A DNA stretch of 64,000 nucleotides from Xiphophorus maculatus. Lineage: Eukaryota; Chordata; Actinopteri; Cyprinodontiformes; Poeciliidae. This document shows positions 12,421 through 25,130 of this stretch, piece after piece. The DNA lies in contig NC_036459.1 of assembly GCF_002775205.1 (NCBI RefSeq), positions 6,579,466 through 6,643,465 on the forward strand, written 5' to 3'. The stretch's first letter is position 1; each line of letters opens with the position of its first letter. The notes below the pieces were generated by a model that ran no database searches, had not been told where the DNA came from, and saw only the letters and a list, made by a program, of their open reading frames with translations. Made by a program: the position numbers and the translations under genes.

Positions 12421-13429
12421 TGTCTAGCATGGCTCAGAAGATGGACATAAATGTGGTCAGTACTAAAGGTAAAATTTGCTTCAGTTCACTCCAGGAAGTT
12501 ACTCAAACAGATATAAACAGCCAACTTCTGCACCTTAGACTATTCTCGTAAAGAGACACACCTGTAAAGATGACCAAAAATCACTGCATGTGTAGAGCCG
12601 GATTAATCCCAGATTTCCCTTCTTTTGAAATAACTTCACGGCAGTCCAAGCTTTCTGCTATGAAAGCCTCGCAGGCATTTAGTGCATCATTATTCCACGC
12701 AGTCACATTAAATATAAACTCAGTCCACTGCATGATCCATGAAGTGTGAAAACAGATTCAGCAGCTCTTAAAAACTGAAGGGCCAATTTAAATAGACGAA
12801 GCAGACAAAACCTGGCTGCTGGATTCCAGGTGTTTGTTTTATAAAAACAGAGCTAATGTGGAAAAAATAGGGATAAACGTAAAACATTCAGCCTTGATTT
12901 ATTTTAATTGTTTCAAACTTTATTGTATTTACTTCAAACCAATTGTTCATTTTTATGCATATGTTTGTGCTGTGAAGTCTGTTTTCTTCCTACCCAGGTG
13001 TCAGGTTACATCCTGTTCTTGTGGTTATTTAATAATTGGAATATGCCGAGTAAACCTGCTTCAAATCCTTTGTCAAAAGAGATTATGTCAGCCAACGCCC
13101 CACTGGCACCTCAGGAAATGATCTATACAAAAGACCTGACATTAATTTGAGATGTCTTTATTTTTCTTGTTCTCTCTCATCCTCAAGATCAACCTGTGCT
13201 TTTTACCAGTTGTTTTTATCCATCTCTTCAATTCAACCATGGACATGCTCAGGCATATGCTGAATTATAAAAATTATTCCACATAAAATGTAAACAGTAT
13301 GCTGTCTTCTTCTCGTTTTGAAGACTTCTTGACCTGTCATACTTAACCAAAGTTTTCAAGTAACTCAAATTCAAAAATGTACAAAATAAATTCTCTACAA
13401 CAAAACAAAATCCAACTCAATAAATGTGC

Positions 13430-13500
13430 CAGACAAGGTAAGTTTACTTGTATTGCACACTTTTGCAATTCAAAGTACTTTATATGTTACAAAAAATGTT
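13430..13500 (-). mobile_element. LINE 3'-tail fragment
   Basis: The sequence AAGGTAAGTTTACTTGTATT, followed by a TTGCAATTCAAAGTACTTTA stretch, resembles the reverse complement of the 3' tail of an abundant fish LINE ('caaggcaattcaaagtgctttac'). A similar fragment is at 33322-33395. Confidence 0.5.
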
Positions 13501-13552
13501 AATTAATCTGTAAAATGATACAGATTTGAAAAACTGTCTAAGATTTTTCAAA

Positions 13553-13581
13553 TAATAATAATAATAATTATTATTATTAAT
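13553..13581. repeat. Palindromic (AAT)n/(ATT)n microsatellite
   Basis: A run of AAT triplets turns directly into ATT triplets, making a short AT-only palindrome. Confidence 0.85.
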
Positions 13582-13932
13582 TTTCTAGACATGTGTGCTA
13601 CTTGTAAAGAAAGTTGTAATCTGTAGTCACAAGGAAAATAAATGCATAACAAATGTCTGTCAACATATTGTGTTTTGTTTCTTTTAATCCAAGTATCTGA
13701 AGCTTATAAAACAATGTGACTCCATAGAATTTTCATTGTTTCCATGTCAACACTGGACCTTTAAGATAGATTAGACGTTTTCAAAAACAATTTGGAAATA
13801 GAATGGGCAAAAAAGTAGTTTTTCCATTTTCCAAGAACTACAAGGAACACTCTGCATACAGAGTTTAGGGGATTAAGAGCAATTGTCAATGATCATTTTT
13901 ATCTTGTTTCCATGACATCTGATCTGGGAGAA

Positions 13933-13974
13933 AATAAATAAATGCCCTTTCAAAAAAAAAAAAAAAAAAAAAAA
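13933..13974 (+). repeat. Poly(A) run preceded by AATAAA
   Basis: AATAAA occurs at 13933-13938 and again at 13937-13942. A run of 23 A residues follows at 13952-13974. The spacing is that of a polyadenylated mRNA end, so this may be the end of a retrocopy or retroelement. No coding remnant is recognisable upstream. Confidence 0.45.
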
Positions 13975-16900
13975 GCTTGGCAGCTGACATGTCGGTTAAA
14001 ACTCAGGCCGCTCTGGAAGGGTTACATTTACTCTGCTGGCAGACGAGAGCAGCGCTTGGATGCTCATCAAGATCCAGTAAATCAGAAACAGATTGAAATG
14101 GAGTGAAAAATGCCGTCCAATTATATCAAGGTCCATTTCAAAACATTAATAAAATCTCATTAAAAAGATTGGTAGTTAGTGACTTAAAGTTTGGTTTACA
14201 CAAGGTTGAGTTCTTGGACTTTACAAATGGGGGGAAAAGAAATCATGTTACTAAACATCGTTTTCAAACGTCACATATTTGTGCTCATGAGCAAAATCGC
14301 TCCTCCAACATGTTTCATGCAATCATCTTTTTTAACCATGCATGCCTCATATTCTATTCTGTGGTGAGGAAAGTTATAAAATCAGTTTCTTCCCGCCCTG
14401 CCTAAAGCAACAAAATGGGAGGTTATTTTGCTAATTTGTGGTGTCATTCAATAAAAACAACATCTAACAGATCTGTGGGTTTTCTTTCCATAAACTCAAA
14501 GTCTGTTGAAATCCTGCCACAGTTTAAGTCACTTCTTAAACAAATTTGAGATTTTCATCCAATGCATTTATCAAAACAAAGACGCTAGCAGGTGTCGGTA
14601 AGGTAAATTATTTCAAAAGGTAATTTTTTTTTTTTTTTTTAAATGAGGCTCAAATAAAAGTCGTACGACCAAAATAAACTGATTTTTAAGCACAGAAATG
14701 CCACGAAGTGTCCAACCCAATGGTTGGAAAGACTGCTGACTTGACAGTTTCCCAGTTTAAAACTCTTTACCAGAACGGTGAGCCACCCAAAAACAAAATA
14801 CTAAAGAAGCTGACTTTTAGTGGAAGGAAAACTTGTGGTAGAAAAACGGTCTAAAAGTACAGGGATGATGTCAGCAGGAACAATGCAGAGAGCTAAAGAG
14901 GAAAAACGACCAGAATGTGTTTTGTGTGGTCCATGGTTCTCTTCTCTTAATTGGAGGCCAAAAGTGACTTAATCCAATAAATGTCTAGTTAGATTTTGAA
15001 ATGGGTCAAGAGGTGTTAAACTTTAGGACCAGTGTTCCGCATCATTTACACCCACCTCCCCATCAGCACACCTGGGTTGCATAATTCACGCATTAGCAGG
15101 ACTCTTAAGAAGTTCACTAAATGCTAAGTAGGTAATTCAGCCATTAGATACAGGTGTACACTGCCATGGACACATCCAAAAATTAAAAAAAAAACACCCC
15201 TCATTGTGTGTGATCTTTTTGTAATAAATACATTCAATCAAAAATGAAATAATGACAAATTTAAAAAATGAACCTCAAATAGACCCTGATGTTTGAATTT
15301 TCAAATTGATTTGATTATACGTGCAAATACTGAGCAACTTGTGATTAATGATTAAATTTCACTCATACAAGTTTTAATTTTTTAATATATAATTTTAATA
15401 TTATAATATTTTAATTTTTTTTATCATTGAATAATAATGACAGCCTTATTTATTGAAAAGCACCTGCACATTCAGTCATTTAATATATTTTTAAGGCAAA
15501 CATCATTTTAGAAGAGTCGCCATGCTCATATGAATTCATATCTGAATTTTAGCATTATAAAACACAATTTAAAATATAAAAAATATATATAAAAAGGATT
15601 AACTCTTTGTTGCCTTCCTGATTAAATCAAATTATTACTGTGTGATTTGGTGTTAAAGCATTCCTTTCTGCTCATGACTGCATGTGAGGATGGTAGCTTC
15701 AGCCCAACCTGGCAGCATTTTGAGACAACTCAGACTTTTCAGCAAAAGCGGTGCAGCTGTATTCTGCGTGATTTAAGTGCATTCCCCGCCCCCGTTAGTC
15801 AAACCTGCACACAATATAAATTAATTCCACAGCCTGTGTCCAAGTTCTGCAGAAGTTTCCTAATCATATGTTTATTTACATCAGGTGTGCTCAATCACTC
15901 TATTCCAAAAAGAAAAAAAACCTACAGGCTGATCGAATGTGAAATAATCCACTGAATGGTTGTAAATAATCCGTTTGTGGGTATTGTTTGTGTTCCACAC
16001 CAATGCACTCCATTTCACATTGTGGAATGGGTCTAGTCCACAAACCTGATCCCATGTCTTTGTTTTAAAACCATCCAAATCGTAATAAATCAGCTTTAAT
16101 ACCAGAATATTCCTGCAGCTCTTGGCGAGAAGTTTTAAGTGTGACTTTTTGATTTACTTTTATTAGGCTCTAAGCAAATAACAACTAAAAACTGCACATT
16201 TTCCTCCTGAATTGCACACTTACTTTGCAAATGGTCTCTTTATAATGACTCCTTTGTTTCTCTTTGCCATCACAAGTAACCAGTGTTTTTATGGTGAGCT
16301 TGCACACTGTGATTGTCAACTTTGGCACAACCTTCTCTTTTATTACAGGATGCGATTAGAAGTTGGCCGGGAAGGAAAGCGTGGCGTCTTTCATTTCCCT
16401 TTCTGCTCAGCAGGAGACAGTCGCCATGGACTCATGAATGCCTGCAGTTCCCCACACCAGCCTTTGTGTGGATGGACATTATTGTCCACCCATAGGAGAT
16501 TGCTTCTAGGCACATTTTGTCCAGTATTTACTTCGACTAATTTGAGGTAATTTCATTCATTAGGCCTTCAGCGGCACAGCAACTGTCAGAGTGGCCTCAC
16601 CTCAAACAGAAAAAAGAATCTAGAAAATGTAAAAGTTGGTGTGTGGCCCAGTGCGACTTAAAGAAACGGATGTAAGCAGTGCTTCAGAACAGAAATTATC
16701 ATATGAATAAGAATCACCACGCTGACTCACTCTGATTGGTCCAAACAAGGTCATTTCCCACAGTGCTGCTGGCTCTGGAGCCATTGTCAGCCTGTCAGAG
16801 GCATGCCTGGTGCCTCCTCTCCACGTTTCTCTGTGCGTGCTCTGTTCTGCGTGTCACAGCTGAGCCGCTCCATTCAGAGATGGGAATGACAGATCCGCTC

Positions 16901-19819
16901 CGACTCTCTGCTGGTGAATCACTTACAGACTTGCGTCCTTGGTTCTGCACTCACCACCTTCATGGTTCCGCCTCGGTCTTAGCAGAAACTCTCGACTTGC
17001 AAAGCAGGTGTGTTCGCGACATGCCAACACGCACGACCAGGAAACGCATGCAGGAGGAGCAAATTAAGGCCGCAGAGGTATTACTTGTAAATCTAACCAC
17101 ATCAAGGCATCCTGTGCGCTGACTCTCAAAATGAAACATAATTTCAGTTCATTATGGTGAAGCAGAGTTAGCTGACCACAAATGACATGCAATGTCTATC
17201 CTGGTATGTGAGAACATGATGGAGATTTGTTCTTCCTAGTTCTAGAGTTTCTGCTGGATGCACATCAAATCAGATGGTTTTAAATAAACACCACAAAGTT
17301 CTTTGTAAACTATTGATAAAAATTGATTGATGCTGCATTAGACATCCTGCCTCTTCTGCTGGAAGTGTTTTTTCTCCTGTAGTTGTGCTGCTCTACAGTG
17401 TTTTGTTTTGTTTTTTGGCAAATCCACTGCAATTTCTAGCAAAGCGAAACAAAATTGAGGTCATGGTTTAATATAGACTGCTCCACGTTTATATTTTGTG
17501 AAACCCTTCAATGTTGCTCCCAGATACACACAAATCTGAAATACTTAAATTCATTTCAATGTGAGCGTCTTTCTCCTTTATCTGAGCAGATGTGGCTATC
17601 TACAGTGTGAAGTAGTAATACCTGAAAAGTTAAGTTGTCACATCATCCCGTCTGTGGTGTGGAAGTGATGATCTGTAACATCCTTAAAAGGCCAACAAGT
17701 AGAAAAAATCTCCAAGTTTTATCTTTAAAAAGAAGTCCACAATGTGTCACAGTCAAACCACCTTTATATAGTAATGATAATCTCCTTTTCATCATTCTTC
17801 ATAGATGGAAGAATGCAGACAGTTTTTTATTGTCTCATAATCACATTGCTGAAAGATCTGCCAGGTAATGATCTCAGTGTTTGGGTTGGACAGCGAGTTT
17901 ATCAGATTCTCCAAATCAGGCCATAATCCCTCTTGGCCTTTGAGGAGCAACAGAGATAAGGATGAGGGACGGAGGACATGAAGTCTTCTGTTTAAATATG
18001 GTTGTGGTTGAAGATTATGAGCCAAAGTTCATAATCTTCGGAGAAGAATTACAAATCAAAAGAGCCAAAAGGTTCACTTCTACATCAACAAGAGTGGCAA
18101 AGTAGCATAATAACAGTAGCTGTACTCTTGAAGAAAGTTCACATGGAAAAACACCTGATATCATCAAGAGACTGACTGAGAATCTGTTGCTTTGTAAAGA
18201 GTAACGTGCAGCACAGCCTGTCAATGAGAGGTTTTCTGATGTGCTTTGTAAATCCATCGAATTTACTACATTAGTCACTTTTCCGTTGTCAAAAATCTAA
18301 CCTAATCATGTCCAGCTTTCATTGTTTCTATTTAAGCGACAACAACAGAGTTGGCAGCTGAAATGTCGGATGAATGCGTAAGATAAACTTGATTTGGCCT
18401 TAAAAACATCAGAATCCGGTTCATTTAAGTGCTTGGCCATGCTAATGGCTTCCAGACAGAATGATGAATGAAGTTTGGTTCACTGGAGGTAAAAAAAAAA
18501 AACTTAATCCCACTACTTACTTTGATTAGATAACACTTATAGAGGAATGCACATAAAGTCCACATTTTATATTTACTCATTAAGTTTCCCATCAATGACA
18601 ATCAAGTCATTTAGCTGTTCACTAGCAGCTCAGTTAATACTCTTCTGCTTGGGTTCAACCAGCAGTTTGATTTTTTTGGATAGATCTCCTTTGACACCTT
18701 ACAGAAAACTCACCAACACCCACCAACATCTGGCGTTTTGCTTTCAGTGGGAATTCACTCCCACATCCATGCAGCGTTGATGCTGGGTATTAATCTCAGC
18801 TCGCTGAACGCGACGCATCCACTCCATGTGTTCTGTTTAGGTAATCCCGAACTTTATTTTCCAGAAAGCTATGCTCCGCACCACTAAGATGAAATTTAAG
18901 GAGTCTTAAGCTTAAATGAAACCGATGCACTTTGTTGGTGGAAAAGTAGGAATTTTAATCATGTTTATTTATAAGAAAGAGGGATCTGGAGGCCTTTTTT
19001 GCTTTCATTCCTCTGGCAGTGGGAGTGCCTTCATTCACAGTGTTTACGTGGTACCTACTTGAAAAATGTGAGAAATGTCAAGGGCTTTCAAAATATTTCT
19101 TATCTCACAAAATAAACAGTAAAACAGTCTGACTTTATTCTGTATTTCCAAATATATGCTCTCTGCTATTCTAGGAGTTGTTGTGATTAAGTGTGATATT
19201 TTAAATACGCAACACAGGCGTGGCGCTTCAACAAACGGAGGATAGAAACACAAAATTTTTTGATAGAAAAACACCAGTCCTGGTATGACTAAAAAGGTAA
19301 ATAATAAATAAACCAATAAGTATATAATACTGAAAAAGACACACCATTTAACTCGGTGGTTAAAAACGTAAACCGATTCAGGACTATAAAACTAACAACT
19401 TTTCCCCATGACTTCATTCAGGAGTTTCCGTAAGCGTTCAGTACTGACTGGCCTTATCTAAAGATGTGTCTGAAAAATAAACCTTTCAAAAAGAGTCTTC
19501 TACTTCCCACATGTAGTTCACAAATGAAGCAACCTAAACTGAGTTCATCAAGAAAGGCTGACCGTGATTTAATGTGCTGAAGGGAGGCATTGATTCCAGT
19601 TTATTCAGCCGGACAAAGTGTGGCTGATTAAATTGGACTGCATGCCACTACTACTGAAGTTGTACTTTTTCTCTGGGGTTGTCCATTTAAAGGCTGCATG
19701 TGAATGAATGAGATGACCTGAAAGAAGAAGGGGAGTTTTTGTGCAGCATTGTCTGCAGAGCTCCTCATGGCCTATCATTACCAGATGTCACTCTAAGGGT
19801 GGCTGCTTAAAATCCTAAA

Positions 19820-20120
19820 CTCCAGCTCTCTGCCTCTTTTTCTTCCACTCCTGCCTTGCTTCCTACTTTCTTACTTTCTTTCCTCCCTCTCCCTGTCTCC
19901 TTCCCACTCCCGCAGCCCTTCTTTTTTTCCCTTCTCTCCTCTCCACTTCCAGCTGTTTTTGGCTCCGAACAGCAGGAGCGGAGGGGAAGTTCTCCACCAA
20001 TTGTCTGGGTCCTGAGAGGAGCTTGTTGGTCGGACCCCACCCTCCTTCTGTCTCTCTCCTCTCCCCTCCTGTCCCGCTCGCTCTCTTCTCCCTCCTTGCC
20101 GTTCGTCTCTCCTCCCCCTG
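19820..20120 (+). promoter_or_regulatory. dcn: Pyrimidine-rich decorin promoter/leader region
   Basis: Two C/T-rich tracts (about 19821-19950 and 20036-20120) flank a mixed segment with CCAAT in CACCAATTG. The region lies directly upstream of the decorin leader exon. No TATA box was found close to a likely start. The human DCN promoter is known to include a homopurine-homopyrimidine, S1-sensitive element, so an equivalent element is plausible. The transcription start is not fixed by sequence alone. Confidence 0.5.
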
Positions 20121-20289
20121 TTGTGAGAGAGCACACCTGCTTGATTTTGGCTGCACGCTCTCCGATTCAAACAACCCCACAGGCCCCGTCAGCCACTTCG
20201 TACTCTCATCCGCCCACTTGACAGGATTTTGGAAGTCAAGCTCATCTCACCGGCTTCTACTCTTCTTGCCTGGCTTCCACTGAGAACAG
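20121..20289 (+). other. dcn: Decorin leader (5' UTR) exon, 5' boundary approximate
   Basis: The 3' end is a good splice donor (GAACAG|GTAGGT) at 20289/20290. No open frame continues into a conserved protein, as expected for an untranslated leader. Human DCN also has untranslated first exons. The next exon starts at 29782, giving a first intron of about 9.5 kb. The 5' edge given here is only a guess. Confidence 0.5.
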
Positions 20290-23200
20290 GTAGGTTTTAC
20301 TCGTCTGTGGCTGGGAAAACTGGAAAATCTGCCGTAGATAAGATGGCATCTTTGGTTTTTATTTCAATGCAGTAGGTCATTCTCTCGAGATAGTTGCGGT
20401 GTTTTGTGAAAGGTATCGAGATTCAGTTAGTTTGTTCATCTTTTATAAGCATTACATCGTTCCTTCCTCCCCTTTGTCCGCTCTCATGCTGTAATATTCC
20501 AGATATGTTGCCAAGTCCTGTATTCACAGCACTCATGATTATGTGAGGAGACTCCTTAATCAGTTCAATCTGCATACAGGACAAAAAGAGTCAAGAAAAG
20601 AGAAATGGCTGCAGGAAAGGGGGTGTGGTGGGGTTGATCAGGCTGGTACCCAACTTCAAATTCTTCTGGTCCCTCGGTTGCCTTTAAAAAATACACAGTT
20701 GAGGCCCATATGATGTTTGAGGTTTACAGAGTGAGCTTGTTGCTTTCTTTTTAAAGTATTGGTTTTCAACTCGATTGATTCCAGGTTAACATCTGAGAAG
20801 AAATATTGCTGGATCATCTTTTCCATTGGGAATCAGAATGCAGGGAAAGAGGGAAAAAAAACATCTTTGATTATTTCATTGTGTTCTTTAACTGCCACCA
20901 TAACTGGTCAAGGTTTTATATAAAAAAAAGTTTCCCTCATTAGTCAAACATTTTAGATTTCAGCCAATTTATGTAAATTCCAATCTCTTATCTTTCTGAT
21001 AAGAAGTGCCTGTCTCTTCTCAGCAGGAACCTAAAAAAATTGCCCTGAAGGTTTGGGGCGTGGGGGCAACTTAAAAGTAAAAGGCTTAAAAGAGGAAATG
21101 AAGAAAGAGTTTTCCTTTTTTTTTTACCTGGCAACACATAAAGTGCCAATAATCCTGTAATGGTACAGCTTCTTCCATCAAAGGGACATCTGGAGGCTTC
21201 CCGGCAAGCCTCTGCACAACTCTCTGCTAACTCATTACATCTTTTTTCTGCGCAGAAACTAATGTGGTTGAGTTGTAGTGAATAAAGTGAAACTGAGAGG
21301 CAAAATGGAATCAAAAATGGCACTGAGAGTTAAATCAAAGCTACAGGAAAAAAAGCCAAGCACAAAGTACGAGAATAAACTCAAAGCAATGAGCAAATGG
21401 AAGTGCTGGATGAGGCAAGGCCCAGATTCTTGCACACACAGGCAGCGCTTTTTCCATCTGGACTTTATTTTTCCAGGTCAAGCAGAGTAAGAGAACAATT
21501 GGGATCAAATGGACAGTAGCCAGGAACTCTCATTCTCCCTGCCCCACTTTGCTCATTGGAACGCCATAAAGTTCCACGTTTGAGCCTCTCTCCATGACCG
21601 GAGGGGTCAGAAAAGAAAAAGGAAAACTTAAAAGGAATAGCAGCGAGCACAGAATGGGAGGAAGAGATGCAAAGGGGAAGAAAAGGGAGGGAAGGCTGTT
21701 CCACGTCTGTGCAGAGCAGACTGATAATGAGGTTGAGGTATGATGGTTGGGTGACGGTTTTTCACACGAAACAGCTGAAATGTGGCTTAACCACTGGCTG
21801 TCTCACAGGCATGTTCGGAAAGCCCCATAATGATCTTCCAGTTGAAGGAATCACAGCGACTGTGAGGTTCATTGGCCGGGTGTTTTTGGGGCAAGAACAT
21901 TGAAAGCAGCTATTGAAGATCAGGTTGATTTCCTAACATCCCAAGAAGCTTCTGGGGATGTTTTTTGGCCATCTCCATGCACATTTTTATAGGAAACTGC
22001 TGGCTCAGGATTAGGAAGTGCTGTCATTGTTATGACAAACTGAATTTAACTGTTTTGCATTATAATTGTGGTTAAACTGGATTGTACATACCTGAATTAA
22101 AGTCTGTCTACACGAATGATTTCTGCAGGAGTTCACCAGCCTGACTTCATTTCTTCACCTGGCTTCATAAAGCATTTTGAGATTCAATTGGCTGTGAATT
22201 GGTGCTGATACAAATAAGCTGAACTGGACAGAACAGAAAATCCTCAAACTTTGGAGAAATATTTCAACACCGCTGACCTCTGACTCCTCAGACGACAGTC
22301 GAAATGATGTGTTGGGCAACCACGTGGGAGGGGAACTCACATTCATTTGCTGACAGACTTAAAGAGCTTCCTATGTTTTAAACATCCTGTGGCCTAGTAA
22401 ATACCTTACAGTGATAAATTGCCGACAGCCGCTCTGCAGACGCAAACCCAGGCCTTGGGGGAGGTGGAGGAAACAGGGAGGTAATGCACAAAGTTTAGGT
22501 ATGTTTTGTGCGATTTTTTGACTATCACTGTTAGATTTTTGTGTACACTCAGTCTGGTTTCTCATTGGTTTTCTTAGTCTGAATATTTCAAGTAAAGGCT
22601 CCAACAACAGAGAAAGTGGCAAAGAAATAAACGGTAATTACTTTACTCTCTCATGCAAAGGTCTCCATGCTTCCTATCTGGGAATCATTAGTAATGCTAG
22701 AAGGAAGAGTCAGGAGAGTGTGGAGGGAGGGATAGATGGGAGATACAAGAAAAATGAGAAGAAGGGAGAGTAGACAAGGTGGCTGCCATCAGAGGAAATG
22801 TCACCCTACACCCCTATTCCCTGACAAGTCATAAAACGAATGAATGATACGGTGCAGCTGAGAGAGACAATAGCAATTTGTTTATAACTGTAAAATGTTA
22901 TTTGGACTAAGATAGTTTTACAGCTAGTTGTGTTATTCACTAATTTGTCCTCTGTTTACACGCTTAATGAGCATTTAATGGTCTTTTGTCACTTTCGAAA
23001 TAATCAACTGATTGTGTGACGTTCAAAGACTATAACTACATTTCATTTACTAAATATGAAAGTACTACTCCAAATATAGAACTGATCTTCCAGAACTCAA
23101 CAATCAAAGCCAGTTTTCTTTTTCTTTTTTTCTTTTTTTTCTTTTGAGAAGTATGATTCTTCCTTGGTTTGTAAAACAACCGGGTTTTTTCATGCTGGAG

Positions 23201-23621
23201 AACAAATATTGATAAAACCCTGGCTGAGCTTTTATGACCCATATCATATCCATACCATATCATTTGCTGAACCAACTCAACATGATGCTTTGGCAACCAT
23301 GGCAACGGTTAAAAAACTTGGAATTAAGTTGCAACTCACTTATGAAGGATGTTTATGATGCCGCTTGGTATTTTTGACAGTAGCAGGTATTTTGTCTCAA
23401 TATGAAGCTCCAACATGGGTTAGCTAGGTTGAAAACCCTAATATTGTTTTGACAATATGGATTTTACATTTGTTAATATGTATTTGACTCACATTTTGCT
23501 CCTGCTGAACGTGTTTTCATTGGCTAAAACGTCTGGCACTGGCATGGTCCCACCTCTGTTTTTATTCTTCTTACATATTTCAATGCCATTCAATTTGGTA
23601 ATGTGAAAAGAAAACCTCCTG

Positions 23622-23659
23622 AAAAGCTCTACATTTATCGTCATAAATGTAGAGCTTTG
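23622..23659. repeat. Perfect inverted repeat, 16-bp arms
   Basis: Arms 23623-23638 and 23643-23658 (AAAGCTCTACATTTAT and its reverse complement) with a 4-base loop CGTC. It lies in decorin intron 1. The stem is too short for a typical microRNA precursor. Confidence 0.9.
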
Positions 23660-24779
23660 TCTTGAACATCATAAAAGTTGAAGAGGATCATTTCAGCTGC
23701 CCTCTGCTCCGCTTTCATTGAACGCTGACAGAGAACACAGCCTCTCTTTCAATTTGAACCACATGGTCTGCAGTAAAAAACGCCTTATCTGTTGGAAGAA
23801 ATCTATATTCAACAAATAGATCAAATAAAAATGACTATGGTTTTAGTAGCTGTAAATAGGAAAATAGGCCATGCTCTTTTTATAATAGCTGTTACATTTG
23901 CAGCTCTATAGCTTACTGAGAGTTTACATAAAACATAAAACATCACAGTGCACCACACACAGGTATTTGGACATCCTTAAAAAATATATATCTCCGAATA
24001 GGTGAATACTGTATACTGAACTGTGAAAAAGTGATTTGGATCTACTTGCAGGATAGACTTTCTGAGATTTGCATTGCGGTTCTCAACATCTTAAAAAAAA
24101 AGCAGAAAAAATTTGTCAAACTGTTATGCAACCAGTTGGTTCACAATGAGCAACAGCTTTAAATTAGAGGAAAATGGACATTTTTCCTTTACAGTTTTCC
24201 CCTATTAGTGGCAAGTGGATGTTTAGATGCCATGTCCTTCTTAAAAATGACACAGAGACAGAGAAAAATATAAACTAAAATCGTATTGTAAGTCTGCAAA
24301 GCGTTAGCATGTACAGCTGTATTTTTATATCAGAAACAGAAACTCTTAGAGAGGTTTTCTGAAGTAGTGCTTGGAGTAAAAACTTCAAGAAGCACTGCTG
24401 CAGCATTTTGTTTCGACATTGCTTTAGTCTGAGCACACTAGTCCACCCTTTGCCAGGATTTTATGTGTGTGCATAAACAGGGAGGAAAGAGGAAAGTTTT
24501 GGCCATCTTCCCAGTTTGGTGGACGTGTGTGACTCGAATGGCAATGAAGAAACTCTTGCCTGGGCTACAGCAGGTTGTCTCGAGTATTGTTTCCATACAT
24601 TCATCCCAACTTAATCCAGCTGGGAAAGCTCGGAAAGCCATGGATTTAAGCTATGTTTGGAATCCTAATCTATTGTTAAACTCTTTGAATGGACATTTTT
24701 CTCAAATCTATTCCCGAGGTTTTATTTTCTAAACTTGTGCATCATCAATCCGTTTGTTGTTTTCCACCGATTTAAGACT

Positions 24780-25130
24780 GGGTGGTAGACGTAACACGTC
24801 AATCTCTCTCCATAGTGATATTCCACAGTCCATTCTGGATTTTTCCAGGGGATTTCCGGGCCACAAGGGATATAAAGTCCTTATGTGTTTGGGGTCTGCG
24901 GGGTCTGCTCCTGGATTTTCTCCAAGTGGAATTTGGAAAACTCTCAAAGCGAGGCACCCAAAAAGCCTCTTGATCAGATGCCTGAACTGCCTCATTTACA
25001 GCCTAACAATGTGGAAGTACAGTTGCTCGACCCTGACCCAGATGACTTTGTTCCCGGTTGTACCTCATGATCCGAGAGTTGCATTTTGGCTCATATCTTT
25101 CATTCTGAAAAGATGTGAAATTGCACCAAA
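24780..25130 (+). mobile_element. Degenerate dispersed repeat
   Basis: The segments around CACAGTCCATTCTGGATTTT, GGCCACAAGGGATATAAAGT and GCCTGAACTGCCTCATTTAC read like an eroded copy of a moderately repeated teleost sequence. It explains a 140-codon open frame across 24754-25176 that has no protein-family features. The element class was not determined. Confidence 0.3.

Larger units (their letters stand above)
1090..19800. other. Gene-free region between the ECM2-like gene and decorin
   Basis: About 18.7 kb with no reading frame showing splice sites, family motifs or codon-like composition. It holds Tc1 transposase relics (6400-6650 and 12275-12420), a hAT MITE relic (10556-10720), a LINE tail (13430-13500), several perfect hairpins, two poly(A) runs preceded by polyadenylation hexamers, and a GC-richer patch at 1660-2000. 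The rest looks like ordinary AT-rich intergenic DNA that could hold dcn regulatory elements, which cannot be recognised by eye. Confidence 0.6.

Noticed and set aside
16736..17122. 128-codon open frame upstream of decorin
   Set aside because: It needs a TTG start, matches no protein family I know, and lacks convincing splice or promoter context. Chance frame in a GC-richer patch.
19807..20283. Several overlapping open frames of 65-121 codons on both strands
   Set aside because: They come from the pyrimidine/purine-rich tract at the decorin promoter; low-complexity Ser/Pro/Leu or Glu/Arg/Gly composition, no family features.
23622..23659. microRNA precursor
   Set aside because: The whole hairpin is about 38 bases, too short for a typical precursor; the same applies to the other small inverted repeats.
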